From Dissophora ornata (Eukaryota > Mortierellomycota > Mortierellomycetes > Mortierellales > Mortierellaceae), in the NCBI GenBank assembly GCA_025201705.1, contig MU616736.1, positions 18,153 to 47,780 on the forward strand: a DNA stretch of 29,628 bases, given 5' to 3'. A model generated the notes under the pieces. That model was not told where the DNA came from, searched no databases, and saw nothing but the letters and a program-made list of their open reading frames with translations. The stretch's first letter is position 1. Each line of letters opens with the position of its first letter. Positions 29,545 through 29,628 of this stretch are shown here, one piece after another. The position numbers and the translations under genes were made by a program.

Positions 29545-29628
29545 TTAGGCGGCCTTCCGGCGACAACAGGCCATCCAGGCTCTAAATAGCGGGGAGTGGC
29601 ACAGAAAGAGGGCCTGGATCCCGCAGGG
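29545..29628 (-). CDS. Possible C-terminal end of a convergent gene (partial)
   Basis: On the minus strand 27 sense codons run from the right edge to a TAA at 29547-29545, ending AWMACCRRKAA. This stretch is more GC-rich than the spacer before it. It is too short to identify and could be chance; an adjacent Cys pair before basic residues would fit a lipid-modified tail. Confidence 0.25.
   Translation of the reverse strand, partial: PCGIQALFLCHSPLFRAWMACCRRKAA

Noticed and set aside
1..29628. tRNA, rRNA, CRISPR or bacterial-type operon elements
   Set aside because: No B-box-like GGTTCRANNC in a clover-leaf context, no rRNA-like sequence and no spaced-repeat array were seen by eye; gene structure is eukaryotic.

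Overview
The window is nuclear DNA of a fungus. Multi-exon genes carry mostly short introns (about 90-120 nt) with GTAAGT/GTATGT/GTACGT donors and C/TAG acceptors, promoters are pyrimidine-rich, and the recognisable proteins are eukaryotic: ribosomal protein eL30, a GATA zinc finger protein, guanine deaminase, a cation diffusion facilitator and the SWR1 subunit Swc2/YL1. The intron style, several orphan Ser/Pro-rich proteins and an orphan 7-TM protein would fit an early-diverging filamentous fungus such as a Mortierella relative. That placement is inference and was not tested by any search.

Layout. Positions 1-876 hold the N-terminal part of an unrecognised minus-strand gene. Positions 877-1613 are intergenic and carry a small element with 24-bp terminal inverted repeats. 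From 1614 to 5211 two minus-strand genes lie in tandem: eL30 (3 exons) and a 5-exon nuclear protein that joins a bromodomain-like N-terminus to a C-terminal GATA finger. A 2.4-kb non-coding stretch follows, then a single-exon 7-TM protein (7655-8929, +). Guanine deaminase (9686-11262, -, 3 exons) converges on it. After 1.3 kb without a gene come a TspO/MBR-like membrane protein (12599-14181, +, 3 exons) and a small secreted Cys-containing protein with a 5'UTR intron (14766-15497, +).

From about 16.2 to 22.1 kb there is a nearly continuous run of plus-strand, low-complexity, probably disordered coding sequence. It is cut into three gene models whose borders are uncertain: alternative 3' exons or a fusion near 18.76-19.08 kb, and a frame shift near 21.16 kb. 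This block ends in a palindrome-rich 14-bp minisatellite (22273-22586) and a 20-bp triplet repeat. Next is an unrecognised gene at 23222 whose stop codon is followed in frame by 52 more coding-like codons, then a small CxxC/helical protein (24409-24957).

The right end is well resolved: a 6-exon Mn-type cation diffusion facilitator (25240-27082) and a 4-exon Swc2/Vps72 (27332-29388), with a possible convergent partial ORF at the edge. The genes do not form one pathway. They are an ordinary mixture of translation, chromatin, purine salvage and metal homeostasis genes set among lineage-specific proteins. I found no convincing new multi-gene system. The most useful leads are the bromodomain-like/GATA fusion, the in-frame stop at 23900, the alternative splicing or fusion at 18.8 kb, and the repeat elements.
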